Shown here: positions 47,575-56,156 of the stretch, piece by piece
Position numbering within the stretch: the first letter of the stretch is position 1
Layout of the letters: each line of letters starts with the position of its first letter
Made by a program: the position numbers and the translations under genes
The notes under the pieces: generated by a model
Databases searched by the model: none
What the model saw: only the letters and a program-made list of their open reading frames with translations
Told to the model about the DNA's origin: nothing
DNA from: Acidobacteriota bacterium
GTDB lineage: Bacteria; Acidobacteriota; Terriglobia; Bryobacterales; Bryobacteraceae
Direction of reading: 5' to 3'
DNA length: 64,000 nucleotides
Assembly: GCA_018268935.1 (NCBI GenBank)
Contig: JAFDVS010000026.1
Span: 124,001 to 188,000 of the forward strand

Positions 47575-49371
47575 ATGCTTGGTCTCACATCTCGAAAATC
47601 GATTATCTATAAAACAGTTACCTTTCTGACAATCTGGGGAGGCTTGGCGGAAGCTGCCCTCAATGTTCAACTCTCCACTACCTCTGGCCCTAATCTCCCC
47701 GTCGGTACACGGCTCCAGTTTCAAGCCTCCGTTACCCCTCCCACTTCAGGCCTTTGGTATCGCTTCCGCGTCAAACCGGCAGGTGGCAGCTTTAGCGTCA
47801 TCAAGGACTTCGATCCCTACTCGAATGGGGCATTCGCCTGGGCCCCCATGGAAGAAGGCGCCTGGGACATCGAAGTCACCGCAAAGAACCCATCCAACCA
47901 AGACACCGGTGCTGCGACTGTTACATACAACGTGGTCTCTCAAATCACTGCCGGCGCTCCGGTGGTGAGCTCGGTGTCAACGAATACACTCATGGCATTG
48001 TTCAGCGTCCCCGCATGTACCGCGGGCAACGTCAGCGTGACTTTCTGGCCTACCGCCAATGCCGCCGACGTCACTTCCACTCGCTCACTGCCCTGCAAGC
48101 CTGGAAAGAGCCTCAACTTCCTCATCGCCGGAATGCTGCCGTCCACCGAATACACCATGCGCCACCGAACCGTGTCGGGCTGGACAACCACGAACGGTCC
48201 CTCGTTGACATTCACCACTGGGGCCCTTCCAGGCGGCATCACGAATTCGTCCGTCCCATCCCCAGCTAATCCGGCGACTAGCCAATTGGACAAGGTTGTG
48301 CTCGAAGTTGGTCTGGTGCCTGCCCAGTGCATCGCACGAAACCTAAGCGGGGTCCCGATCTGGTATTACAACACGGCTGCTAACGGCCCCTTGTTCTACT
48401 GCCTCCGCCCGGTCCTTGGTGGCACAATGTTGCTGATCCCGCAGCCTTCGCCTTCCTTGACGCAATTGATCATCCAGGAAGTCGATCTGGCTGGTAACCT
48501 CCTCCGTGAAACGAATGCCCAGCGGGTGAGCGAGCAATTGGTAGCAATGGGCAAGCAGCCCATCACCGGCATCCATCACGACGCCACGCGCTTACCCAAC
48601 GGAAACACAGCCATGATTGTGTCAAGGGAGAAGGTGGTCGGTACACGGAGAATGGTTGGAGATGGCATCGTCGTCCTGGATCGCGACTTCCAGGTGCTGT
48701 GGTCTTTCGACACGTTTGAGAAGCTCGATACCAACCGCGCCGCGGTTGCGGGTGAGCTCTGCACCGGCTCCGGCCAGGGTGGGTGCCCGCCGTTCAGCCT
48801 GCTGGCCCCAACTGAGGATTGGACGCATGCGAACTCGGTCTCCTACACCGACGATGGGAACCTCATCATGTCATTACGCCATCAGGATTGGGTCATCAAG
48901 ATTCGATATGCAAATGGTGCAGGAAACGGCGACGTGATTTGGAAACTGGGCCCGCAGGGGGACATTACCCTCACAAATCCCGGTGTCAGTTCGTTCCCGT
49001 TCCAATCTCACCAGCATTATGCCATTCAGAAGGGAAACCGCCTCTGGCTCTACGACAACGGGAACACGCGCGTAGGCCTCTTGGGCGGGAATTCGCGGGG
49101 TCAAGTCTATGTCCTCAACGAAGCAACGAAAACGGCAACATTGGAACTGAATGCCGACCTCGGTTTCTACACAGCCGCGTTGGGTAGTGCGCAACGCTTG
49201 GCCAACGGGAACTACGCATTTGGCGGAGGCGACTTCGTCAATACCCTAGGTAAGCATATTGAAGTCGTGCCCAATCCCCTTCCTGCCGGAACCCTGAACT
49301 ATATTTCCCAGGTCGGGAACATCTGGTACCGGGCCCTCCGCATGCGCGACATGTACACCTATTTGGACTAG
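47575..49371 (+). CDS. Secreted arylsulfotransferase (ASST-like)
   Basis: 598 residues with leader about 1-28 and a GGAAGGAAAT ribosome site. An N-terminal Ig/Fn3-like part (about 30-215) precedes a propeller with ASST motifs: GIHHDATRLPNGNTAMIVS, VVLDRDFQVLWSFDTFEKL, DWTHANSVSYTDDGNLIMS and FPFQSHQHYA. ASST moves sulfate from an aryl sulfate donor to a phenolic acceptor through a histidine intermediate. No dedicated DsbA/DsbB pair is adjacent. A PEP-CTERM gene follows after 15 bases. Confidence 0.85.
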   Translation: MLGLTSRKSIIYKTVTFLTIWGGLAEAALNVQLSTTSGPNLPVGTRLQFQASVTPPTSGLWYRFRVKPAGGSFSVIKDFDPYSNGAFAWAPMEEGAWDIEVTAKNPSNQDTGAATVTYNVVSQITAGAPVVSSVSTNTLMALFSVPACTAGNVSVTFWPTANAADVTSTRSLPCKPGKSLNFLIAGMLPSTEYTMRHRTVSGWTTTNGPSLTFTTGALPGGITNSSVPSPANPATSQLDKVVLEVGLVPAQCIARNLSGVPIWYYNTAANGPLFYCLRPVLGGTMLLIPQPSPSLTQLIIQEVDLAGNLLRETNAQRVSEQLVAMGKQPITGIHHDATRLPNGNTAMIVSREKVVGTRRMVGDGIVVLDRDFQVLWSFDTFEKLDTNRAAVAGELCTGSGQGGCPPFSLLAPTEDWTHANSVSYTDDGNLIMSLRHQDWVIKIRYANGAGNGDVIWKLGPQGDITLTNPGVSSFPFQSHQHYAIQKGNRLWLYDNGNTRVGLLGGNSRGQVYVLNEATKTATLELNADLGFYTAALGSAQRLANGNYAFGGGDFVNTLGKHIEVVPNPLPAGTLNYISQVGNIWYRALRMRDMYTYLD

Positions 49372-49386
49372 AGGAGACCTCCCCAC

Positions 49387-49983
49387 ATGAAATCAATCCT
49401 TTTGAGCTGCCTGCTCGCGCTTCTTGCTACTTCCTCGGAAGCTGCTGTACTGATAACTTTCGACGAACTCCCAACACAGCCGGTCGACGGGGTCCTCGTC
49501 GAAGGTGTTGCCTTCCAATTCACAGTTGGCGGTTCTCCGTCCACCGACGCCGTTTTCAACAGCGACTTGCCCGTGACAACGGTCAACCTCGATGACAAAG
49601 TGCTGTCCGGCCCTGTCGCCGGTTTGCTCACCTTTCAATTCTCGGCGCCGGTAATCGCCTTCCAGTTTGGGCTACTGTTGAATACGTTCGATCCCGAACA
49701 ACCCGCGGCCATTGTCTCGCTACTGGACACTAGCCTGCAACCAGCCGGCGATATCCCCTTGGACACAAATCCTCTCCTGCTTTTCTCAGAGGGTCTGTTC
49801 AGCTACTCAGGGCCGGCGATCTCGCAAGCGCAGATCGCCTTCTCTGGCTCCACCGCCGCTGACCTCTTCGCCATCGACAATCTGGAGTACACCCTCGAAG
49901 CCGACGTACCCGAAACCGGAACCCTGCTCCTCTGCGGTTTGGGCATGTTGGGGCTCGGCGTCGCCAGGTTCCGCCACAAGTAA
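49387..49983 (+). CDS. PEP-CTERM protein
   Basis: 198 residues: signal peptide MKSILLSCLLALLATSSEA, a beta-rich body starting VLITFDELPTQPVDG, then the sorting tail VPETGTLLLCGLGMLGLG and RFRHK. GAGGAG supplies the ribosome site. The tail has the classic PEP-CTERM order, with VPETG as the motif. It lies 15 bases after the arylsulfotransferase gene and is likely co-transcribed. Confidence 0.85.
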   Translation: MKSILLSCLLALLATSSEAAVLITFDELPTQPVDGVLVEGVAFQFTVGGSPSTDAVFNSDLPVTTVNLDDKVLSGPVAGLLTFQFSAPVIAFQFGLLLNTFDPEQPAAIVSLLDTSLQPAGDIPLDTNPLLLFSEGLFSYSGPAISQAQIAFSGSTAADLFAIDNLEYTLEADVPETGTLLLCGLGMLGLGVARFRHK

Positions 49984-50025
49984 CCTTACGGGGACAAGAG
50001 GGGCAGTTTGTGAGAGACTTCGAAA

Positions 50026-50430
50026 ATGAAGTTCTCCCGCCGTCAACTGCCCTTTCTTGCTCCCGCCTTGGCGCAGGCGCAAACCGCAACCCTCGGCTCG
50101 AAAGTCTACAAGTTCGAAGATCTACCCGTGCGGCAGAACGGGGAGAACAAATCCCGCGCCATCCTCAACGGGAAAACGGTCCGCGACTATCCCATTGAGA
50201 TCCACATGACTGAGCTTGCACCTGGGCTCATGCCCCACGCCGCGCACCAACACGCTCACGCGGAGATGGTCATGATCCAGGAAGGCACACTCGAAATCAC
50301 CATCACCGGAAAGGTAACAGTGGCCGGCTCAGGCTCAGTGGTGTACGTCGCCCCCAACGAAATGCACGGCTGGAAAAACGTCGGCAGCGGCCGCGCACGC
50401 TACTTCGTGATGGCGCTGGGCCGCGCCTGA
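50026..50430 (+). CDS. Secreted cupin-domain protein
   Basis: 134 residues with a twin-Arg leader MKFSRRQLPFLAPALAQAQ. Cupin motif 1 is seen as PHAAHQHAHAEMVMIQEG (several metal-binding His, Glu) and motif 2 as VVYVAPNEMHGWKN. It is a single-domain cupin of unknown activity. Its 3' end meets the recA stop with no gap (50430/50431). Confidence 0.85.
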   Translation: MKFSRRQLPFLAPALAQAQTATLGSKVYKFEDLPVRQNGENKSRAILNGKTVRDYPIEIHMTELAPGLMPHAAHQHAHAEMVMIQEGTLEITITGKVTVAGSGSVVYVAPNEMHGWKNVGSGRARYFVMALGRA

Positions 50431-51465
50431 TCAGTCGCCGGCGCGGGCCGCATGCGCTGGCTCGCCCATGGCGATCCCCATCTTCCGCCTCAATTCTCCT
50501 TCGATCGTGCCGAATGCCTCGCTGTGCTCCTTGAGGAACGTCCGCGCATTCTCCCTTCCCTGGCCGATTCGCTCTCCGCGGAAGCTGTACCACGAACCCG
50601 TCTTTTCAATGACATTGTTCGATACACCCAAATCCAGCAGGTCGCCCTCGCGCGAGATGCCCTCACCGTAAAGCAGATCCGCTTCCACCTCCCGGAACGG
50701 AGGCGCCAGCTTGTTCTTCACAACCTTGATCTTGGTCCGATTGCCCACGACGGTTTCGCCGTCCTTGATCGCCGCCATCTTGCGCACCTCAATGCGCATG
50801 CTGGAGTAGAACTTGAGTGCCTTACCGCCAGTCGTGGTCTCCGGGTTGCCGAACATCACACCGATCTTTTCCCGCACCTGGTTGATGAACAACAGGCATG
50901 TCTGCGTCCGCGCGGTCACGCCCGTCAGTTTCCGTAAGGCTTGCGACATCAGCCTCGCATGAAGCCCGACGTGATTGTCGCCCATCTCGCCCTCCAACTC
51001 AGCCTTCGGCACCAGCGCCGCCACCGAGTCGACAACAATCGCATCCACAGCTCCAGAGGCCACCAGTGCATTCGTGATCTCCAGAGCCTGTTCTCCGCAG
51101 TCCGGCTGCGACACCAGAAGATTGTCGACATCCACCCCAAGCCGCCTGGCATAGGTGGGATCCAGAGCATGTTCCGCATCGACAAACGCCGCCGTCCCAC
51201 CCATTTTCTGAGCCTGTGCAATCAACTGCAGCGCGATGGTCGTCTTGCCCGAAGACTCCGGGCCAAACACCTCCACCACTCGCCCGCGTGGGAATCCGCC
51301 AATGCCGAGAGCGGCATCGAGCGATATCGAGCCTGTCGGGATCACCGGCACGGCAATCGCTTCCGTTGAACCTAGGCGCTGCACCGCCCCTTTACCGAAC
51401 TGCTTCTCCAGGGAAAGCAATGCCTGGTCAATCGCCTTGCGCCGTTCCTTCACATCCAACGTCAT
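50431..51465 (-). CDS. recA: Recombinase A
   Basis: 344 residues, normal length. ATP-binding [71 protein letters not shown] and the C-terminal [24 protein letters not shown] are all canonical. It forms filaments on single-stranded DNA, drives strand exchange and induces LexA self-cleavage. AAGGAG precedes the ATG. recX is upstream on the same strand, separated by 87 bases. Confidence 0.98.
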   Translation of the reverse strand: MTLDVKERRKAIDQALLSLEKQFGKGAVQRLGSTEAIAVPVIPTGSISLDAALGIGGFPRGRVVEVFGPESSGKTTIALQLIAQAQKMGGTAAFVDAEHALDPTYARRLGVDVDNLLVSQPDCGEQALEITNALVASGAVDAIVVDSVAALVPKAELEGEMGDNHVGLHARLMSQALRKLTGVTARTQTCLLFINQVREKIGVMFGNPETTTGGKALKFYSSMRIEVRKMAAIKDGETVVGNRTKIKVVKNKLAPPFREVEADLLYGEGISREGDLLDLGVSNNVIEKTGSWYSFRGERIGQGRENARTFLKEHSEAFGTIEGELRRKMGIAMGEPAHAARAGD

Positions 51466-51479
51466 CAGGAAAACTCCTT

Positions 51480-51498
51480 ACGCATGGTAGGTGTGCGT
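51480..51498 (-). promoter_or_regulatory. Inverted repeat between recX and recA
   Basis: ACGCA (51480-51484), nine bases, then TGCGT (51494-51498), immediately before the recA ribosome site. It could form a small hairpin or be a repressor site. It does not match the LexA boxes of proteobacteria or firmicutes. Weak. Confidence 0.25.
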
Positions 51499-51552
51499 TA
51501 GGAGGAAAGAATCTCACCCGATGCGCATGCCCCCTCTGGAATTCTCGCCTGA

Positions 51553-52086
51553 TCACTCCCCCTGGGAGTCCAGCGCATCCAGCGTTTCAGCATCCTTGCC
51601 ATGCCGCTTCAGCACCCGCATGGAATTCCCATGTGTGAACCCCGCCCCCCGCAGCTTCCGATACGCCGACGCCAGCCCCTTCGGTTCTGCCAGCACCTCA
51701 ACCAACGGGGTCCGCCGGTACTTCCGGGCGAGAAACTGCTCGATTAGCTCCACCTCGTCGGTCGCGGCGAACGTCTGGTTCACCGCCTTCTCCGCTACCG
51801 CCGGCGCCACTCGCTTCGAACGGAGGTCGGATAGCACTCGTGCCTTCCCGAATCCTTCATTCTCCAGCCGTCGCGTAGCATACATCTCGGCATACTGCTT
51901 ATCGTTGAGATAGCCGTAGTCTTTGAGTTTGGCGATCACCCCGTCCACGTCGCCAACCTTCTCCGCCTTGCGCTTCAGCTTCTCGCGCAACTCGCCGGTA
52001 GACATCGCCCGTCCACCTAGGATCTTCAATGCATAGTCGAAAAGGGCGGCGTCATTTAGTAACTTCACGGGCCTGCGTGGTGTCAC
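51553..52086 (-). CDS. recX: Regulatory protein RecX
   Basis: 177 residues from a GTG start. Three-helix RecX repeats: LFDYALKILGGRAMSTGELREKLKRKA, VIAKLKDYGYLNDKQYAEMYATRRLENEGFG, and VEVLAEPKGLASAYRKLRGAGF. RecX limits RecA filament growth. Here it lies upstream of recA rather than after it. It diverges from the YtxH gene. Confidence 0.92.
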   Translation of the reverse strand: MTPRRPVKLLNDAALFDYALKILGGRAMSTGELREKLKRKAEKVGDVDGVIAKLKDYGYLNDKQYAEMYATRRLENEGFGKARVLSDLRSKRVAPAVAEKAVNQTFAATDEVELIEQFLARKYRRTPLVEVLAEPKGLASAYRKLRGAGFTHGNSMRVLKRHGKDAETLDALDSQGE

Positions 52087-52147
52087 TGATTCAGAGACTA
52101 CCAGATTCCTCGCGATGGTACACTAGGGGCAGCAAAGGAAATGAACA

Positions 52148-52447
52148 ATGGATGAAGATAAAAAGCTTTCGTACTTCTGTCTCGGACTCGGCATCGGAGT
52201 AGCCGTCGGGATCCTTTTCGCGCCGAAGTCCGGCGAAGAAACCCGCGACATCATCCGCTCGAAGGCCGGCGAAGGCAAAGACTATCTCCGCCGCCGTGGC
52301 GAAGAAATGCGCGATCGCGCCGAAGACCTCGTCGAACGGGGCAAGAGTGCCGTCCAGCGCCAGAAAGAGCAATTGAATGCCGCTGTGGACGCCGGCAGAC
52401 AAGCCTATCGTGAGTCCGTCAGTTCCAACGCCGGCTCGGAATCGTAA
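52148..52447 (+). CDS. YtxH-domain protein
   Basis: 99 residues. N-terminal membrane helix LSYFCLGLGIGVAVGILFAPKSGEETR is the YtxH signature, followed by a charged coiled coil (KDYLRRRGEEMRDRAEDLVERGKSAVQRQKEQ). General stress-associated, inner-membrane anchored. AAGGAA precedes the ATG. It starts a run with a coiled-coil membrane protein and a PHP phosphatase. Confidence 0.85.
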   Translation: MDEDKKLSYFCLGLGIGVAVGILFAPKSGEETRDIIRSKAGEGKDYLRRRGEEMRDRAEDLVERGKSAVQRQKEQLNAAVDAGRQAYRESVSSNAGSES

Positions 52448-52456
52448 GATACACGC

Positions 52457-52963
52457 ATGAATCAGGATTCGGTGGTCCTTCTCCTCACTGTGTTTGTGGG
52501 GCTGGTGGCAATCAGCCAGTTGGCAACAGCCATCGCGCTCATTATGCTCCAGAAACGCTTTCGCGCCATGCAGGATCAAGTCACCGCCTTTGTTCCCAAA
52601 ACGGAGGCGGTGCTCGAGTCCGCGCGCGTGACTCTGGAGCAGAGCCGCAGGCAAATCCAGGAAGTGACATCCAAGGCCAATGATGTCCTCGACCTCACCC
52701 GTACTCAACTCAACACCGTAGATGATCTCCTCAGAGACGTCACCGGACGCGCTCGCACGCAACTCGATCGCGTCGAACTCGTGTTGGATGATACCCTCGG
52801 GCGCGTTCACCAGACCGTCACCACCGTGCACACCGGTGTGATGAAGCCGCTCAAGGAAATCAGCGGTATCTCCGCTGGCATCCGCGCCGCCATCGGCCAA
52901 TTGGTGAAAGGCGGAAGGCCCAGCGTGGCCCAAGCCACTCAGGACGAGGAGATGTTTATCTGA
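52457..52963 (+). CDS. Membrane-anchored coiled-coil protein (DUF948-like)
   Basis: 168 residues: one N-terminal membrane helix (VVLLLTVFVGLVAISQLATAIALIML) and a long helical tail with heptads (VPKTEAVLESARVTLEQSRRQIQEVTSKANDVLDL, RVELVLDDTLGRVHQTVTTVHTGVM). The pattern resembles DUF948 proteins that pair with YtxH proteins. Its TGA stop overlaps the presumed CTG start of the next gene. Confidence 0.75.
   Translation: MNQDSVVLLLTVFVGLVAISQLATAIALIMLQKRFRAMQDQVTAFVPKTEAVLESARVTLEQSRRQIQEVTSKANDVLDLTRTQLNTVDDLLRDVTGRARTQLDRVELVLDDTLGRVHQTVTTVHTGVMKPLKEISGISAGIRAAIGQLVKGGRPSVAQATQDEEMFI
52946..52962 (+). promoter_or_regulatory. Ribosome site and CTG start of the CpsB-like gene
   Basis: GAGGAG (52946-52951), an 8-base spacer and CTG (52960-52962). 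The CTG overlaps the preceding TGA as CTGA, matching the overlap style used elsewhere in the window. No ATG, GTG or TTG in this frame lies near the site, and starting later would remove the conserved metal-binding HxH. Confidence 0.6.
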
Positions 52964-53721
52964 TCGACATCCACAGCCACATCCTCTATGGGCTGGACGA
53001 CGGTTCCAAAAGCCTGGAGGAAAGCGTGGCGATGTTGCGCATGGCGGCTGATTCCGGGACGACGGACATAGTCGCCACCCCCCATGCCGATCTCCAGTAC
53101 ACCTTCCAGCCGGATCTCATCCGGCAACGCGTGGAAGAGCTCACAGCGGCCACTGGCGGCAATCCCCGCATCCATGAGGGTTGTGACTTCCACCTCACCT
53201 TCGACAATATTCAGGATGCCATTGCCAATCCCGCCAAATACACCATCGGACACAAGGCCTACCTGATGGTCGAATTCTCCGACATGATCATTTTCCAGAA
53301 CACCACCGAGGTGTTCGAACGCATGCGCGCCGCCGGAATCCTTCCCGTAATCACCCACCCGGAGCGCAATCAACTGCTCCAGCAGCGCCTGCCCGCCCTC
53401 GAACGCTGGGTCCAGGAGGGTTGCTACCTTCAAGTGACTGGCCAGTCGCTCTTGGGCCGGTTCGGCAAGACCGCACGTGCCTTCTCCATCGAGCTTCTAA
53501 AACGAAATCTCGTGCACTTCATCGCCAGCGATGGCCACGACACCAAACATCGCCCGCCCGTGTTGAACGATTCTTTTGACTGGACGAAGCAGGAGTTTGG
53601 CGAAGACCTCGCCAGGCGCCTATTCTTCGATAACCCCAGAGCCGTAATCGAAGGCCTTCCGCTTCCCTCCACAGCCCACGCGGAAATTCCTTCCCGCAAG
53701 TGGTACCAATTCTGGAGCTGA
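52960..53721 (+). CDS. CpsB/CapC-like tyrosine phosphatase (PHP domain)
   Basis: 253 residues if translation starts at CTG 52960, giving (M)IDIHSHILYGLDDG, the family's conserved opening with metal-binding His5 and His7. Starting at the later GTG 53026 would remove it. Further PHP motifs: DIVATPHADLQYTF, HEGCDFHL, LVEFSD, LPVITHPERN, ASDGHDTKHRPP. Such enzymes dephosphorylate tyrosine kinases of capsule synthesis, using manganese. No kinase or capsule gene is next to it. It overlaps the coiled-coil gene by CTGA. Confidence 0.85.
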   Translation: MIDIHSHILYGLDDGSKSLEESVAMLRMAADSGTTDIVATPHADLQYTFQPDLIRQRVEELTAATGGNPRIHEGCDFHLTFDNIQDAIANPAKYTIGHKAYLMVEFSDMIIFQNTTEVFERMRAAGILPVITHPERNQLLQQRLPALERWVQEGCYLQVTGQSLLGRFGKTARAFSIELLKRNLVHFIASDGHDTKHRPPVLNDSFDWTKQEFGEDLARRLFFDNPRAVIEGLPLPSTAHAEIPSRKWYQFWS

Positions 53722-53741
53722 AATCCGTCTACATTGGAAGT

Positions 53742-54575
53742 ATGAGGCGGCTGTTCCCGATGCTGGTGTGCGCATCCTCTCTCCTGGCGCAGGATGCACT
53801 CGAGATTGTGCGCCGTTCCGTGGCCCACGATCAGGCCAACTGGGAGCGCGCCAAAAACTACACCTACATCATCCGCTCTACGATGCGTGAGCGCGATTCG
53901 AACGGTGGCATCCGCAAGGTGGAAAGCGAAGCCGAGGAGATCGTCATCCTCTACGGGGAGCCCTACGAGAAGAAGATCGAGAAAGACGGCAAACCGCTCC
54001 CCGCCGATGACCAGCGCAAAGAGCAGCAGAAGTTCGACAAGGAAATGGCTAAGCGCCAGAATGAGTCCGCCGAACAGCGCCGCAAACGCGTCGAATCGTT
54101 CGACAAGAAGCGCCGCGAACAGCGCGAATTCGCCCGAGAAATCCCCGAGGCTTACAACTTCAAGCTCGTCGGCGAAGAAACGATTGGCGGGCGCAAAGCC
54201 TGGGTCCTCGACGCTACGCCACGCCCCGAATACCAACCGCGCAACTCCCGCGCCGCCATGCTGAAGAAATTCCGCGGCCGCATGTGGATCGATCAGAAGG
54301 AATACCAGTGGGTGCGCATGGACGGTGAGGTCATCGACACCGTCTCCTGGGGTCTCTTCCTCGCCCGCCTGGCCAAAGGCTCCCGAATCTTCTTCGAACA
54401 GGTCCGAGTCAACGACGAAGTCTGGATGCCCAAAATGGTGAAAGTCGATCTCGACGCCCGCATTGCCCTTCTGAAACGCTACCAGGGCAACATCGACCTC
54501 CAATTCACCGATTTCCGCAAATTCCAGACCGACTCACGCATCGTATCCACTGCCGAACTCAATAAAACCCCCTAG
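53742..54575 (+). CDS. Secreted LolA-like protein of unknown function
   Basis: 277 residues, signal peptide MRRLFPMLVCASSLLAQ. A charged Lys/Arg/Glu-rich segment (about 70-135, EKDGKPLPADDQRKEQQKFDKE) splits a fold whose end (FRGRMWIDQKEYQWVRMDGEV, FEQVRVNDEVWMPKMVKVDL) resembles outer-membrane lipoprotein-sorting proteins with an unclosed barrel. TACATT lies six bases before the ATG and overlaps GGAAG. Conserved-looking but its role is unknown. Confidence 0.72.
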   Translation: MRRLFPMLVCASSLLAQDALEIVRRSVAHDQANWERAKNYTYIIRSTMRERDSNGGIRKVESEAEEIVILYGEPYEKKIEKDGKPLPADDQRKEQQKFDKEMAKRQNESAEQRRKRVESFDKKRREQREFAREIPEAYNFKLVGEETIGGRKAWVLDATPRPEYQPRNSRAAMLKKFRGRMWIDQKEYQWVRMDGEVIDTVSWGLFLARLAKGSRIFFEQVRVNDEVWMPKMVKVDLDARIALLKRYQGNIDLQFTDFRKFQTDSRIVSTAELNKTP

Positions 54576-54642
54576 GCCCCTGCGCCTGAATTGCCTGAGC
54601 CTTTCCGGAAGCCGGAGAATAGCCGATCCGTGCCGCCACTTC

Positions 54643-54657
54643 TTTCATGACATGAAA
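54643..54657. promoter_or_regulatory. Perfect 15-base palindrome in the gap before a secreted-protein gene
   Basis: TTTCATG A CATGAAA in an otherwise empty 204-base gap. The next start is 123 bases downstream (54780). A dimeric regulator site is plausible; a chance palindrome is possible. The gap also has a small TCCGG/CCGGA hairpin (54604-54616). Confidence 0.35.
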
Positions 54658-54779
54658 ATCGTCCTCTGGCTCTGAAAATATCTGTTCCGTCGATCTTCCT
54701 GCACTGTCTGAATGAACAAGAAGCAACGTGCTCCCCGTGGATGCTTCAAGACTCAAAATTCAGTCGAGGTAATAAGAAG

Positions 54780-55175
54780 ATGACGATGAACACACGTTTC
54801 CTGGTAGCCGCCCTGGGCATGGCTTCCCTTTTTTCCACGGGCGCATTCGCGGATTGCCGCAAGCGAGCCAATCTGACAGCCGCGCCTGGCAGCGCAGGTC
54901 TGGATGTCAGTGGCCAGGCCGAAGTCCGCGATCAGGGCGGTCGGCAAAAGTTCAAGGTTTCTATGGATGCCCGTGTCGCCAACGGCACTACCTTCATCGT
55001 GATGGCAAATGGCGCCGCCGCAGGCACCATCACCATCGTCGCCGGTGATGGCGAACTCGAACTGAAGAACTACGACGGCGGAACTCTGCCTGCTGCCGTC
55101 AACCCCGTTTGCACGGTTGGCCCCGTGGTGATCACCAACTCCACCGGCACCCCTGTGCTCTCCGGATCCTTCTAG
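54780..55175 (+). CDS. Small secreted protein of unknown function
   Basis: 131 residues from ATG 54780 (ATG 54786 also possible) with signal peptide MNTRFLVAALGMASLFSTGAFA. The mature part is beta-rich (LTAAPGSAGLDVSGQAEVRD, GTITIVAGDGELELKNYDGG) and holds two Cys (DCRKR, NPVCTV) that could form a disulfide. No family is recognised. It stands alone. Confidence 0.65.
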   Translation: MTMNTRFLVAALGMASLFSTGAFADCRKRANLTAAPGSAGLDVSGQAEVRDQGGRQKFKVSMDARVANGTTFIVMANGAAAGTITIVAGDGELELKNYDGGTLPAAVNPVCTVGPVVITNSTGTPVLSGSF

Positions 55176-55260
55176 TTTTTCGCGTGGGCGCTCCCCGCCT
55201 GCGTATGCAACTACGGGGAGACTTGCGTGGGAGAAACCCGCGCGGAACCCCTTCGCCTCG

Positions 55261-55289
55261 GCAGGCAGAACCGCATGTGGTTCGCCTGC
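55261..55289 (+). terminator. Stem-loop between the small secreted gene and xdhC
   Basis: GCAGGC and GAACC (55261-55266, 55268-55272) pair with GGTTCGCCTGC (55279-55289); one A is bulged and the loop is GCATGT. It begins about 85 bases after the previous stop and lies 15 bases before the TATAAT of the next gene. There is no T run, so it may be regulatory rather than an intrinsic terminator. Confidence 0.35.
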
Positions 55290-55303
55290 CGGTGCGCGGG
55301 CGG

Positions 55304-55309
55304 TATAAT
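55304..55309 (+). promoter_or_regulatory. -10 box close to the xdhC start
   Basis: A consensus TATAAT ends ten bases before the ATG at 55320, implying a leader of three to four bases. The -35 region at 17-base spacing is TTCGCC, a poor match. Confidence 0.5.
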
Positions 55310-55319
55310 TGACAGTGGA

Positions 55320-56156
55320 ATGGACGTCTACGAGGAACTGGTGCGCCTACGGCGATCGGGGCAAAAGTGTGCCATCGCCACCATTGTCCAGGTCAACGGT
55401 TCCATCCCCAGTTATCAAAGCGCTAAACTCCTGGTCCGTGAGGATGGCAGCATGGTCGGCACCATCGGTGGCGGCTGTGTCGAAGCCGAGGTTTGGAACG
55501 CCGCCCGCGAAGTGATGGAAACCGAAAAGCCGCGCCACCTCACCTTCTCCCTCGGTCAGGATGCCGCCTACGACAACGGCCTTATCTGCGGCGGCCAGTT
55601 GAACGTTTTCGTTGAACCCGTGCTTCCCCAGCCTTTCGCCATCATCTTCGGCGCTGGCCACATCTCCAAAAGCCTCAGCAAAGTGGCCAACCTCGCCGGC
55701 TTCGCCACCGTCATCGTCGACAATCGGGACACCTTCGCTAACCAGGAACGCTTCCCGGAAGCCGACCAGATCTTCGCCGAAGAGTACGAAGATGTATTCC
55801 CCAAACTGCAGGTGAACGAGTGCACCTATCTGGTCATCGTCACCCGCGGCCATCGCGACGACATGCGTGTGCTCCGCTGGGCTGTCTCCACCAATGCCCG
55901 CTACATCGCCATGATTGGCAGCAAGCGCAAAACCATCGGCGTCATTAAAGAACTGGAGAAGGAAGGCATCCCCCGCGAAGCCTTCGAGAAAATCTTTGCC
56001 CCTATGGGCTTCGATATCGGCGCCATTACTCCCGAAGAGATCGCCGTCTCCGTAGTGGCTGAAATGATCGCCACCCGCCGCGCTCCCGAATCAAACTGGC
56101 GCAGCCTGTCGAAGTCCCTTTTCGCCAACGAAACTACGCGGGCTCTCCTCAAGTGA
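55320..56156 (+). CDS. xdhC: XdhC/CoxF-family molybdoenzyme maturation factor
   Basis: 278 residues from ATG 55320. N-terminal XdhC domain (ATIVQVNGSIPSYQSAKLLV, MVGTIGGGCVEAEVW) and C-terminal Rossmann domain (AIIFGAGHISKSLSKVANLAGFATVIVDNR, TYLVIVTRGHRDD, MIGSKRKT). It binds molybdenum cofactor and assists sulfuration and insertion into xanthine- or CO-dehydrogenase-type enzymes. No such enzyme is in the window. It overlaps the MocA-like gene by GTGA. Confidence 0.9.
   Translation: MDVYEELVRLRRSGQKCAIATIVQVNGSIPSYQSAKLLVREDGSMVGTIGGGCVEAEVWNAAREVMETEKPRHLTFSLGQDAAYDNGLICGGQLNVFVEPVLPQPFAIIFGAGHISKSLSKVANLAGFATVIVDNRDTFANQERFPEADQIFAEEYEDVFPKLQVNECTYLVIVTRGHRDDMRVLRWAVSTNARYIAMIGSKRKTIGVIKELEKEGIPREAFEKIFAPMGFDIGAITPEEIAVSVVAEMIATRRAPESNWRSLSKSLFANETTRALLK

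Noticed and set aside
54559-54756. Small minus-strand open frame in the gap before 54780
   Set aside because: No ribosome site, no recognisable family, and mostly overlaps the end of another gene or empty sequence.
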